Assembly (NCBI GenBank): GCA_002733385.1 | Contig: NVVO01000015.1 | Coordinates: 30,910-40,410 of the forward strand | DNA: 9,501 bases | Origin: Robiginitomaculum sp. | GTDB lineage: Bacteria > Pseudomonadota > Alphaproteobacteria > Caulobacterales > Maricaulaceae | Direction: 5' to 3' | Part shown: piece by piece, positions 1 to 5,366 of the stretch | How positions within the stretch are numbered: the first letter of the stretch is position 1 | Layout of the letters: each line of letters starts with the position of its first letter | The notes under the pieces: model-generated | Told to the model about the DNA's origin: nothing | Databases searched by the model: none | The model's input: the letters and a program-made list of their open reading frames with translations, nothing else | Made by a program: the position numbers and the translations under genes

Positions 1-193
1 CTTGTTTTGCATGTTGCTGTTTAACCAAGGCTTCAATGTGATCGGCATTGGCTGGTGGTTTTTGCCAATTCCAAATTACACTTCCGCCGCCGCAATAAGC
101 TGGTCTTTGCGGTGTCGGCATAAACAGAACGGCTAATATGAAAACCAGCCCTAAAAGGATTGGTATGTTCACTTGAGTTTGTCCGCCGGGCAT
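1..193 (-). CDS. Small membrane-anchored protein, 3' end outside window (fourth gene of operon)
   Basis: This is an open frame that enters the window at position 1 and starts with ATG at 193-191, the three bases right after the TAA stop (196-194) of the upstream gene. The visible 64 residues begin MPGGQTQVNIPILLGLVF. Residues about 10-25 form one hydrophobic segment, followed by MPTPQRPAYCGGG and then a polar stretch rich in Gln, Lys and His. This reads as a signal anchor or one membrane helix with the rest outside or in the periplasm; there is no convincing lipobox. The zero-gap junction points to translation coupled to the preceding gene; only a weak purine run (GGCGGA) lies upstream. I do not recognise the family, and the C-terminus is cut off. 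That it is a real gene rests on the operon position and the sensible membrane segment. Confidence 0.62.
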   Translation of the reverse strand, partial: MPGGQTQVNIPILLGLVFILAVLFMPTPQRPAYCGGGSVIWNWQKPPANADHIEALVKQQHAKQ

Positions 194-1696
194 TTAAAAT
201 CCGCCGCCAGTGCGAAAACCGTCGCCGCCTCTTGGGGCGCTTCGGGGTATTCTTGGCATGCGCGGGATGGATGAGCGGCGCGAACGGCGCTTTCGACCGC
301 CGCCAAACCCACCAGTATTTCGCGGCAGGCGCATGGCTTCGCCCCAGTCTATACCACCAAAGTCTATACCGCCAAAATCACCGCCGTAACCCCTGCTTTG
401 CCTGCGCACTGTACGTTGGGCCCGCTCTAATTGTCGCCAGACATCACTACTGGACAGAAGCCCGGCCAGCAATTGTCCGAGCAGTGGCTTCACCATATTG
501 GCACCCGGAAATGTTGAACTTGGTGCATCAAAACGGCGGTTTTTAAACTTGCGGCGCAGTCTCTCCAAATCCTTCAAGCTGTCCTGATATTTCTCCAAGA
601 GACTTTGCGCTTCTTGCTTGTCGGCGCGCAACTCGCTGACGGTTTCGGTAAGTTCAACGATCCGCATGATGGCCAGGTCATCATCTTCGCTCACAGTTTG
701 CGCGGCCAGACGTTTCAGGCTGGGCAGGTTTTTGCGCTTGAGCGTATTGACCAACAAGTCAACGGCTTCCCGGTAGGGGGCGCTGTTTCCAGCGCCAATC
801 TGGGTTTGTTCGGCGCGAATTGTTTCGTATTTTTCTTCGCTGACTTCAATATCCCGATCAATTTTCTCGAGCCGCTTTTGTGCGGCCAGAGAGGATTTTT
901 TTAACCCGGTCACACCCTCGCGCACCAAATAGTTTTTCTCCGCTTTTTGCAAGGCCGCCTTCGCGGATTTATGTATCTCGCTCAAATCTTCTACATGGTC
1001 GGCCAGACGCACGGGAATATCTTGCAGGCGCTGATAACTCAGGGCGGCGTCCCGGTATTTGCCGCGTCTGGCCAAAATAGCGTCGAACCATTTTGTTAAA
1101 AACCAGCCCTTGGCCTGTTTAGTGCCAGCGCGCCGGTCTTGCAAATAAATGAAAAACGGGTCGGCGCGGTAGGGTGCGCCTTTTTCGCTAACATCCGCTT
1201 CGGCCAATTCTTGCTTGGCCTTGGCCCGCTCAATCGTCGCCTCGGCAATGTCTTGCGCGTCCAAGAGCGCTTGGTATTTCGGGTCTTTTAGTAATTTTTT
1301 GCGGCAAGCCTGCGCCGCATCGGTGTAAGCCCGAACGGCTTGCTCCACACTTTCTTCGGCTGTGCGGCGCATTTCTTCAAGCTTGGTGATTTTGGCGAGA
1401 ATGGCGTCTGCCTTTTTGAACATGCGGTCTTCTTGTTTATTGTGCACTGCCAGAAGTTTAACGGCTTGTTTGTCAGCATAGCCCAAATCGTTGCTGAAGT
1501 CGTTATTGGCACCGCCCTCCTCAATCACCCCAAGCCGCACTTTAGCAATCTGTGCATATGCGCTTGCTTGCTTGCGGCTGACCTCCGCCAAAGCATTTGC
1601 CGCTCGCCCCGGCATACGGGCCGCTTTGGCGACATTGGTGCGGGCTTTGGCAATGGCGCCGTCAATTTCGTGTAAGGCTTTTCGTCCGCTGGCCAT
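194..1696 (-). CDS. Uncharacterised coiled-coil protein with Gly/Arg-rich C-terminal tail
   Basis: This 500-aa protein is almost all charged helix from residue 1 to about 390 (long Ala/Lys/Glu/Gln runs, for example 85-170 and 240-300), with no signal peptide. A less charged central block around 174-234 (APYRADPFFIYLQ, then a Trp/Phe-rich part and LQDIPVRLADH) looks like a folded conserved core. Residues 400-420 form a hydrophobic or amphipathic patch (MVKPLLGQLLAGLL) followed by a Trp-containing helix. The last 70 residues are low complexity: a tandem FGGIDFGGIDWG, then Arg/Ser/Pro-rich and Gly-rich sequence ending in GGGF. ATG at 1696 is chosen because AGGAG lies 5 nt upstream and overlaps the stop of the previous gene. 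I recognise no catalytic motif. A scaffold or filament-like partner of the neighbouring membrane proteins is inference. Confidence 0.85.
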   Translation of the reverse strand: MASGRKALHEIDGAIAKARTNVAKAARMPGRAANALAEVSRKQASAYAQIAKVRLGVIEEGGANNDFSNDLGYADKQAVKLLAVHNKQEDRMFKKADAILAKITKLEEMRRTAEESVEQAVRAYTDAAQACRKKLLKDPKYQALLDAQDIAEATIERAKAKQELAEADVSEKGAPYRADPFFIYLQDRRAGTKQAKGWFLTKWFDAILARRGKYRDAALSYQRLQDIPVRLADHVEDLSEIHKSAKAALQKAEKNYLVREGVTGLKKSSLAAQKRLEKIDRDIEVSEEKYETIRAEQTQIGAGNSAPYREAVDLLVNTLKRKNLPSLKRLAAQTVSEDDDLAIMRIVELTETVSELRADKQEAQSLLEKYQDSLKDLERLRRKFKNRRFDAPSSTFPGANMVKPLLGQLLAGLLSSSDVWRQLERAQRTVRRQSRGYGGDFGGIDFGGIDWGEAMRLPRNTGGFGGGRKRRSRRSSIPRMPRIPRSAPRGGDGFRTGGGF

Positions 1697-1701
1697 ATAC
1701 G

Positions 1702-1708
1702 CTCCTTA
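1702..1708 (-). promoter_or_regulatory. Ribosome binding site TAAGGAG fused to upstream stop codon
   Basis: Read on the minus strand, TAAGGAG contains both the TAA stop of the 325-aa gene and a strong Shine-Dalgarno AGGAG placed 5 nt before the ATG of the 500-aa gene. Ribosomes ending one gene would sit on the start region of the next, which supports coupled translation. Confidence 0.8.
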
Positions 1709-2683
1709 CCAATCCAAAATCTGAGACCCGTCGGTCTCAATTTTATAGTCAGGCTTTAAAAATCCGCGTTTTTTAACCCCGATAACCGCATTTTGAATAA
1801 TCTGGTCATCGCGTTTATCGGCGGAGACGCTTTGGTAGACGCGGTAGGGCACACGCACACCCCAGATTGTCACCCGCTTGCTTTTCTGGTCTTCTTCGCT
1901 GTTGACATTCACGTTAACGGTTTGCCCGCGTGCGTCTATGCCCTCGACGATCAGATAATAATTGCGGGCTTTAGGCGCATCATCAGGGATGCGAAACACC
2001 CCGGAACTTTCGCCGGGGCGCGAGACAATCCGGACAATATAATTTTGATTAAGATCAGTGGCAAGTGCGCTCAAAGCGTCGGAAATATTTTTGGCCTCAC
2101 GGCTATCTTTGGCTTTAAGTGCCGCGACGCCTTCGTCTCGCAATGCGGCAATCCGGGTTTTTAATTGCGGGGTTTTGGCAAGGGCCAATACCTCTGGCAC
2201 CTCTATGTTCAACACCTGCTCTATCCGCTTGATTTCGCGTTTCTTCGGCATTTCGATAAAGGCATATTCCGCCGCCACCGCAAAACCAATCATCCCCAGA
2301 GCCACCAGCACAGGTTTACCCCAACGCCCCCGCGAAATATAGACTTTGGCGAAAAACCCACCTTTTATAGGCGTATAGGCAAAGCGTTCCTCGTCCAGCG
2401 CCTTGACACCCTCGCGCAAGATACGCTCTGGTACGTCTATACCCTGGTTTTTGTAAATGATTTTGAGACGGTCAACCAATTGTTGCTCGCGCTCGCTTGC
2501 ATTTAAATCCTGCTCCAGCAGTACGGCATCACTGCGCAAGGTATCGACCACATCCATAGCCAACATGACATCGTCCAGCCTGCGCTTGGCAAATTTAGGT
2601 GCGGGTGTTTCTGGCCCACTAGCAAAATCCGACAGCTGTACCGGCTCAATTTCGGCGTCTGCTATGCGGGGTGGTTTGGCCAA
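1706..2683 (-). CDS. Single-pass membrane protein resembling DUF6384 family
   Basis: This 325-aa protein has an N-terminal cytosolic-looking part, one membrane helix and a C-terminal domain. Residues 35-103 (RRLDDVMLAMDVVDTLR, later QGIDVPERILREGVKALDEERFAYTP) look from memory like the conserved core of the DUF6384 family of unknown function; this was not checked by search. Residues 123-143 (KPVLVALGMIGFAVAAEYAFI) are the only membrane segment. It is preceded by basic residues, followed by a short helical part (145-212) and then a beta-rich domain (215-325) ending in ILDW. The start is TTG at 2683-2681: AGGGG lies 6 nt upstream and the next in-frame Met is residue 40, inside the conserved core. 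The gene is 9 nt from each neighbour. Function unknown; a membrane anchor for the two coiled-coil partners is inference. Confidence 0.87.
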   Translation of the reverse strand: MAKPPRIADAEIEPVQLSDFASGPETPAPKFAKRRLDDVMLAMDVVDTLRSDAVLLEQDLNASEREQQLVDRLKIIYKNQGIDVPERILREGVKALDEERFAYTPIKGGFFAKVYISRGRWGKPVLVALGMIGFAVAAEYAFIEMPKKREIKRIEQVLNIEVPEVLALAKTPQLKTRIAALRDEGVAALKAKDSREAKNISDALSALATDLNQNYIVRIVSRPGESSGVFRIPDDAPKARNYYLIVEGIDARGQTVNVNVNSEEDQKSKRVTIWGVRVPYRVYQSVSADKRDDQIIQNAVIGVKKRGFLKPDYKIETDGSQILDW

Positions 2684-2689
2684 TGTTTG

Positions 2690-2695
2690 CCCCTA
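2690..2695 (-). promoter_or_regulatory. Ribosome binding site TAGGGG fused to stop, ahead of a TTG start
   Basis: On the minus strand the TAG stop of the 391-aa gene runs into AGGGG, which lies 6 nt before TTG at 2683. This site decides the non-ATG start of the 325-aa gene. It repeats the stop/Shine-Dalgarno fusion seen at the next junction. Confidence 0.7.
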
Positions 2696-3868
2696 GTCCA
2701 GCTTTAACACATTGGAGGCGCCCATTTGCGCTAATTTGGCCATACGGCGTTTACCGTCCTCGACGGCAATGCGGATTTCTTTGGAATTTTGCGTAGCTGC
2801 GGTGCGCATTTCCGCGATAATATCCACAGAGCGTTCTTGGTAGGCAATAACCGAATCCAGTAATTTCTTGACCGCCGCCGCTTTGACCGTCGGGCCGTAG
2901 CCGGCGCGTAAGGCGGCCTCTTGTACTTTTTCGCCGACCTCTGACAAAGTTTCCAAACTGTCTTCTATGCCCTTTTTCATGGCGTTCAAGGTTCTGGTAC
3001 TTTCGTTCAGGCCGGCCATTGAGGAGAACGCCGCCGTTAATGCAGTTAACACGGTTTCATTGGTGCCGAAAAAGCTGATGCTTTGTGCATAGATACGCTC
3101 CTTGGCATTGGTGGTTTGCAACAGGCGCATCATGACGATTTCCGACGTGTTATACCCGATGGTCAGATTGTCCGACAGATCTTTGGCAATTTGGTATTTC
3201 TTGTCCATCATTTGCAAAGCCCGCAAAGCTTCGTCGCGGCGCAATTCCAGCTTGGCCCGCTGCGCAGGGTCCTCGCCGGTGAAAGCTTCAATGGCGGCGG
3301 CGTCTTTGGAAACTTTGTTTTTGGCGCGCTCCAGTTTTGATGTGGCAGTTTTCAATATTTGCAAGGCCAGGACTTCGGAGTTTTTCATGGCACCCCTGAA
3401 ATCCATATAGGCGTCGAGGATTTTTTGCTCGCGGGTGATCTGGTCCTGGGTTTCTACTGCTACATCAAGATATAGTTTTTTGATTTTACCAAAACGCGAG
3501 GCAATGGTGCCTCTGGTCATTTTCATCCAGCCGTTTTGGATTTTTTCCATGGTGCTGACCTTGCCGTCGGCAAATTGGTCAACCAAAGCTTTGGCATCAT
3601 CGCGGATGGAATTAAAGGCGGTGGTGATGCCCTCATAGCGGTCACTGACCCTAAAGCCGCTGACTTGTTCTCGCACAACTTCGTTAAAATAGGAAGATTG
3701 GTCGAGGGTGCGAGCGATGGCTGCCACTTTTTCTTCGTCCAGATCTGATATTTGGTCCAGCAAGCTGATGACCGGAACCGGGTCGGATGTGCCGCCCAAA
3801 AGCCCAAGTTCACGTAATTTGCCCATTGCCCGGTCGAGATATTGTAGAGTGCTTAAAGATTTAGCCAT
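2693..3868 (-). CDS. Uncharacterised helical protein, first gene of operon (possibly TelA-like)
   Basis: This 391-aa protein is predicted mostly alpha-helical with no signal peptide or membrane helix. The N-terminus (1-40) is followed by a Glu/Asp-rich segment with DQISDLDEEKVAAIARTLDQ (38-57) and YFNEVVREQVSGF (60-72). Long helices continue at 80-235, and the C-terminal half (240-375) is Ala/Ser/Thr-rich with heptad-like spacing, ending NVLKLD. The layout of many helices with a C-terminal stretch such as VKKLLDSVIAYQERSVDIIAEMRTAA recalls TelA/KlaA-type proteins linked to membrane stress and toxic-anion resistance, but that is only an impression. I start it at ATG 3868 (MAKSLSTLQ), which has AAGGTG 6 nt upstream. 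The longer frame from 3928 adds 20 residues but has no such site and would begin upstream of the likely transcription start. Confidence 0.85.
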   Translation of the reverse strand: MAKSLSTLQYLDRAMGKLRELGLLGGTSDPVPVISLLDQISDLDEEKVAAIARTLDQSSYFNEVVREQVSGFRVSDRYEGITTAFNSIRDDAKALVDQFADGKVSTMEKIQNGWMKMTRGTIASRFGKIKKLYLDVAVETQDQITREQKILDAYMDFRGAMKNSEVLALQILKTATSKLERAKNKVSKDAAAIEAFTGEDPAQRAKLELRRDEALRALQMMDKKYQIAKDLSDNLTIGYNTSEIVMMRLLQTTNAKERIYAQSISFFGTNETVLTALTAAFSSMAGLNESTRTLNAMKKGIEDSLETLSEVGEKVQEAALRAGYGPTVKAAAVKKLLDSVIAYQERSVDIIAEMRTAATQNSKEIRIAVEDGKRRMAKLAQMGASNVLKLD

Positions 3869-3872
3869 GTTA

Positions 3873-3880
3873 CCCACCTT
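3873..3880 (-). promoter_or_regulatory. Ribosome binding site selecting the start at 3868
   Basis: The minus strand reads AAGGTGGG, close to the AAGGAGG consensus, ending 4 nt before ATG 3868 (6 nt if counted from AAGGTG). It favours this start over the ATG at 3928. Confidence 0.75.
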
Positions 3881-3899
3881 TGTAATTGTTAATTTAGGC

Positions 3900-3928
3900 T
3901 GTTTAGCCGCCCTGTTGGCTAATGACAA
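3900..3928 (-). promoter_or_regulatory. Candidate promoter of the four-gene minus-strand operon
   Basis: TTGTCA (3928-3923 on the minus strand, 5 of 6 to the -35 consensus) is followed after 17 nt by TAAACA (3905-3900), a poor -10 with 3 of 6 matches. Transcription would start near 3893, leaving a leader of about 25 nt with a good ribosome binding site. The weak -10 could mean an activator or a different sigma factor; the call is by eye only. Confidence 0.4.
3903..3922. promoter_or_regulatory. Dyad TTAGCC-N8-GGCTAA in divergent promoter region
   Basis: TTAGCC (3903-3908) and GGCTAA (3917-3922) are a perfect 6-bp inverted repeat with an 8-nt spacer. It fills the space between the -35 and -10 of the leftward promoter and abuts the -35 of the rightward one. 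AGCC of the left arm could also pair with GGCT at 3897-3900. A binding site for a dimeric regulator is possible. No regulator gene is visible in the window. Confidence 0.35.
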
Positions 3929-3950
3929 ATGGTTTTGTGTTTTCTATATA
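3922..3950 (+). promoter_or_regulatory. Candidate promoter of acyltransferase-ruvX unit
   Basis: ATGACA (3922-3927, 5 of 6 to TTGACA) and TATATA (3945-3950, 4 of 6 to TATAAT) are separated by 17 nt. The transcript would start around 3956-3958, at or next to the ATG at 3958, implying a leaderless or nearly leaderless message. Its -35 box overlaps the -35 of the opposite promoter. Confidence 0.5.
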
Positions 3951-3957
3951 GGTGCTT

Positions 3958-4539
3958 ATGAATGATCAATCCCCACAAGTCCCCCCAAATGCGCCGCGTA
4001 TTGGCAATGGGTTCACCCGCTTTATCGGTCGTGTGTTGTTGCGCATTGTCGGGTATAAGGTAGAAGGCACATTTGCCGATGAACCTAAAATGATTTTAAT
4101 CGCCGCACCCCATACCTCCAATTGGGATTTAATCATTGCGCTGGGAACTATTTTGTCTTTGGGTGTGCGCATCAATTTCATGATGAAAAAAGAAGCCTTT
4201 TTCTTTCCGGTAGGAGGTTTGTTTATAGCCTTGGGTGGTGTTCCTGTTGATCGCTCCAACCCCAAACGCGTCGTGGTTCAGACATTGCGGAATTTTCGTG
4301 ATAATGAGAAATTTTGGTTGGCCATATTGCCCGAAGGCACCCGTAAACCGGTAACAAGTTGGAAAGCCGGGTTTATGCGCATAGCGGAAAAGGCCGATGT
4401 GCCGATCTTTATCATGGGGGTTGATTCGCGAACTAAAACTTTAAATCTGGACAGATTGGTCAATGAAGATGAAGACGCGCAAGCCCTGCGCCAATATGTC
4501 AAACAAAAATTCACCGGTGTAAATCCGAGGAATGACTAA
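3958..4539 (+). CDS. PlsC-family lysophospholipid acyltransferase
   Basis: This 193-aa protein has the motifs of the PlsC/glycerophosphate acyltransferase superfamily: HTSNWD (residues 52-57; the HX4D catalytic pair is H52 and D57), GGVPVDRS (93-100) and PEGTRK (125-130), the acceptor phosphate-binding EGTR motif. Family members transfer acyl chains to lysophospholipids, typically making phosphatidic acid at the inner face of the cytoplasmic membrane. The protein is short compared with the usual 240-260 aa of PlsC, so its acceptor may differ; I give no symbol. Moderately hydrophobic stretches (45-70, 80-95) suggest peripheral membrane association. ATG 3958 is preferred over GTG 3952, which has no binding site upstream; AGGTG lies only 3 nt before the ATG, and the promoter places the transcript start almost on the codon. 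The stop overlaps ruvX by one base (TAATG). Confidence 0.92.
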   Translation: MNDQSPQVPPNAPRIGNGFTRFIGRVLLRIVGYKVEGTFADEPKMILIAAPHTSNWDLIIALGTILSLGVRINFMMKKEAFFFPVGGLFIALGGVPVDRSNPKRVVVQTLRNFRDNEKFWLAILPEGTRKPVTSWKAGFMRIAEKADVPIFIMGVDSRTKTLNLDRLVNEDEDAQALRQYVKQKFTGVNPRND

Positions 4540-4991
4540 TGGCATTGATATCCCTTGAAAACTTAATGCAATCTAGCGGCCCATTGCTTGGTATTGATCC
4601 CGGTACCAAGACTTTCGGTCTTGCGGTTAGTGACACCACCCGCCTGATCGCCAGCCCGGTCGAGACCATAAGGCGTAAGAAGTTTACGCCGGACGCCGCC
4701 AAGATATTCGCCCTTTATGACGAGCGCGGCTGTGCGGCCATGGTCATCGGTTATCCGGTTAATATGGACGGCTCCGAAGGGCCGCGTGCGCAATCTGTCA
4801 AGGATTTATGCTTGAATTTGATCAATATCCGCGATGTCCCGATCCTACTATGGGATGAGCGCATGTCCACCGCCGCCGTCACCCGCACACTCTTGGAAGC
4901 CGATACATCCCGCGCTAAACGCGCAGAGGTCGTAGATAAACTGGCCGCTACATATATATTGCAAGGCGTGCTGGACCGTCTCAGGGTTTAG
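4539..4991 (+). CDS. ruvX: Putative Holliday junction resolvase RuvX/YqgF
   Basis: This 150-aa protein has the RNase H-like fold signatures of RuvX/YqgF: LLGIDPGTKTFGLAVSD (16-32) with the first catalytic Asp at 20, VIGYPVNMDGSEGPRAQSV (69-87), LLWDERMSTAAV (103-114) with Glu107, and VVDKLAATYILQGVLD (131-146) with Asp133. Length is normal for the family. YqgF proteins are linked to Holliday-junction resolution and, in E. coli, to 16S rRNA 5'-end maturation; which applies here is not visible. ATG 4539 overlaps the acyltransferase stop as TAATG, with GAGGAA (4527-4532) 6 nt upstream, so translation is likely coupled and transcription shared from the promoter before 3958. The N-terminal 14 residues before the core are a little longer than needed, but the ribosome binding site supports this start. 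Confidence 0.96.
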   Translation: MALISLENLMQSSGPLLGIDPGTKTFGLAVSDTTRLIASPVETIRRKKFTPDAAKIFALYDERGCAAMVIGYPVNMDGSEGPRAQSVKDLCLNLINIRDVPILLWDERMSTAAVTRTLLEADTSRAKRAEVVDKLAATYILQGVLDRLRV

Positions 4992-5021
4992 TTTTCGCAG
5001 GAGTGAATTTTAAGGCTGCAT

Positions 5022-5210
5022 TTAAGGGGTAGTGTTGCGCAGCGCTTGCGTCGTCAGTTTGAGCAAGGCGTGTAAATCCTCCTGCCCGCCCTGTTTGGCG
5101 ACAACACACAATTCAGCCAACATGTCAGAGATATATTCCCGGACAGCACTTGCAGGAATACCGTCCATTATAGCTACCGGTTTTGCGGAACCACCCGTTT
5201 TTGTGCCCAT
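5022..5210 (-). CDS. Small conserved-type alphaproteobacterial hypothetical protein
   Basis: This is a 62-aa frame on the strand opposite its neighbours, running convergently into ruvX (30 nt apart) and divergently from topA. After a Gly/Ser/Lys-rich start, residues about 23-58 (VREYISDMLAELCVVAKQ, then DLHALLKLTTQAL) form a two-helix amphipathic unit. I have the impression that similar short helical proteins with an 'I-DML-EL---A---G---L--LL' pattern are common in alphaproteobacteria, without a known function. The start is supported by AGAGGG 4 nt upstream of ATG 5210 and by a TATAAA box further up. No membrane helix or signal peptide is seen. It could be a small adaptor or regulator, but nothing in the sequence decides this. 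Confidence 0.68.
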   Translation of the reverse strand: MGTKTGGSAKPVAIMDGIPASAVREYISDMLAELCVVAKQGGQEDLHALLKLTTQALRNTTP

Positions 5211-5241
5211 GAAACCCTCTTCAGCCTATTCTTGTGTAATA

Positions 5242-5268
5242 TTTATAGTTAATCGGATAGATTGTAAA
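5242..5268 (-). promoter_or_regulatory. Candidate promoter for the 62-aa gene
   Basis: On the minus strand TTTACA (5268-5263, 5 of 6 to the -35 consensus) precedes TATAAA (5247-5242) with a 15-nt spacer, shorter than the ideal 17. The transcript would start around 5235, giving a leader of about 25 nt with AGAGGG before the ATG. Confidence 0.35.
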
Positions 5269-5275
5269 GTTAAAT

Positions 5276-5318
5276 TTGACAATTAAATATTATCTGGTGC
5301 CTGTTGACAATTGGCAAC
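5276..5318 (+). promoter_or_regulatory. topA leader: duplicated TTGACAATT and a 16-bp imperfect palindrome
   Basis: TTGACAATT occurs at 5276-5284 and again at 5304-5312, 28 bp apart. Both contain a perfect -35 hexamer, but neither has a good -10 at the usual distance; the best after the second copy is a poor TTATCG about 20 nt on. The second copy is part of GTTGACAATTGGCAAC (5303-5318), a palindrome with 14 of 16 symmetric bases. This is the likely control region of topA, but the exact promoter cannot be fixed by eye. Confidence 0.4.
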
Positions 5319-5366
5319 ACTTCCCCCAGTTATCGCCAAAATTTTCTCCCCTTATGTGGTGTCTAT

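Noticed and set aside
160..546. Plus-strand open frame of 128 aa
   Set aside because: It lies opposite the coiled-coil gene; the sequence is Arg/Cys/His-rich without motif, as expected from antisense reading, and no ribosome binding site precedes it.
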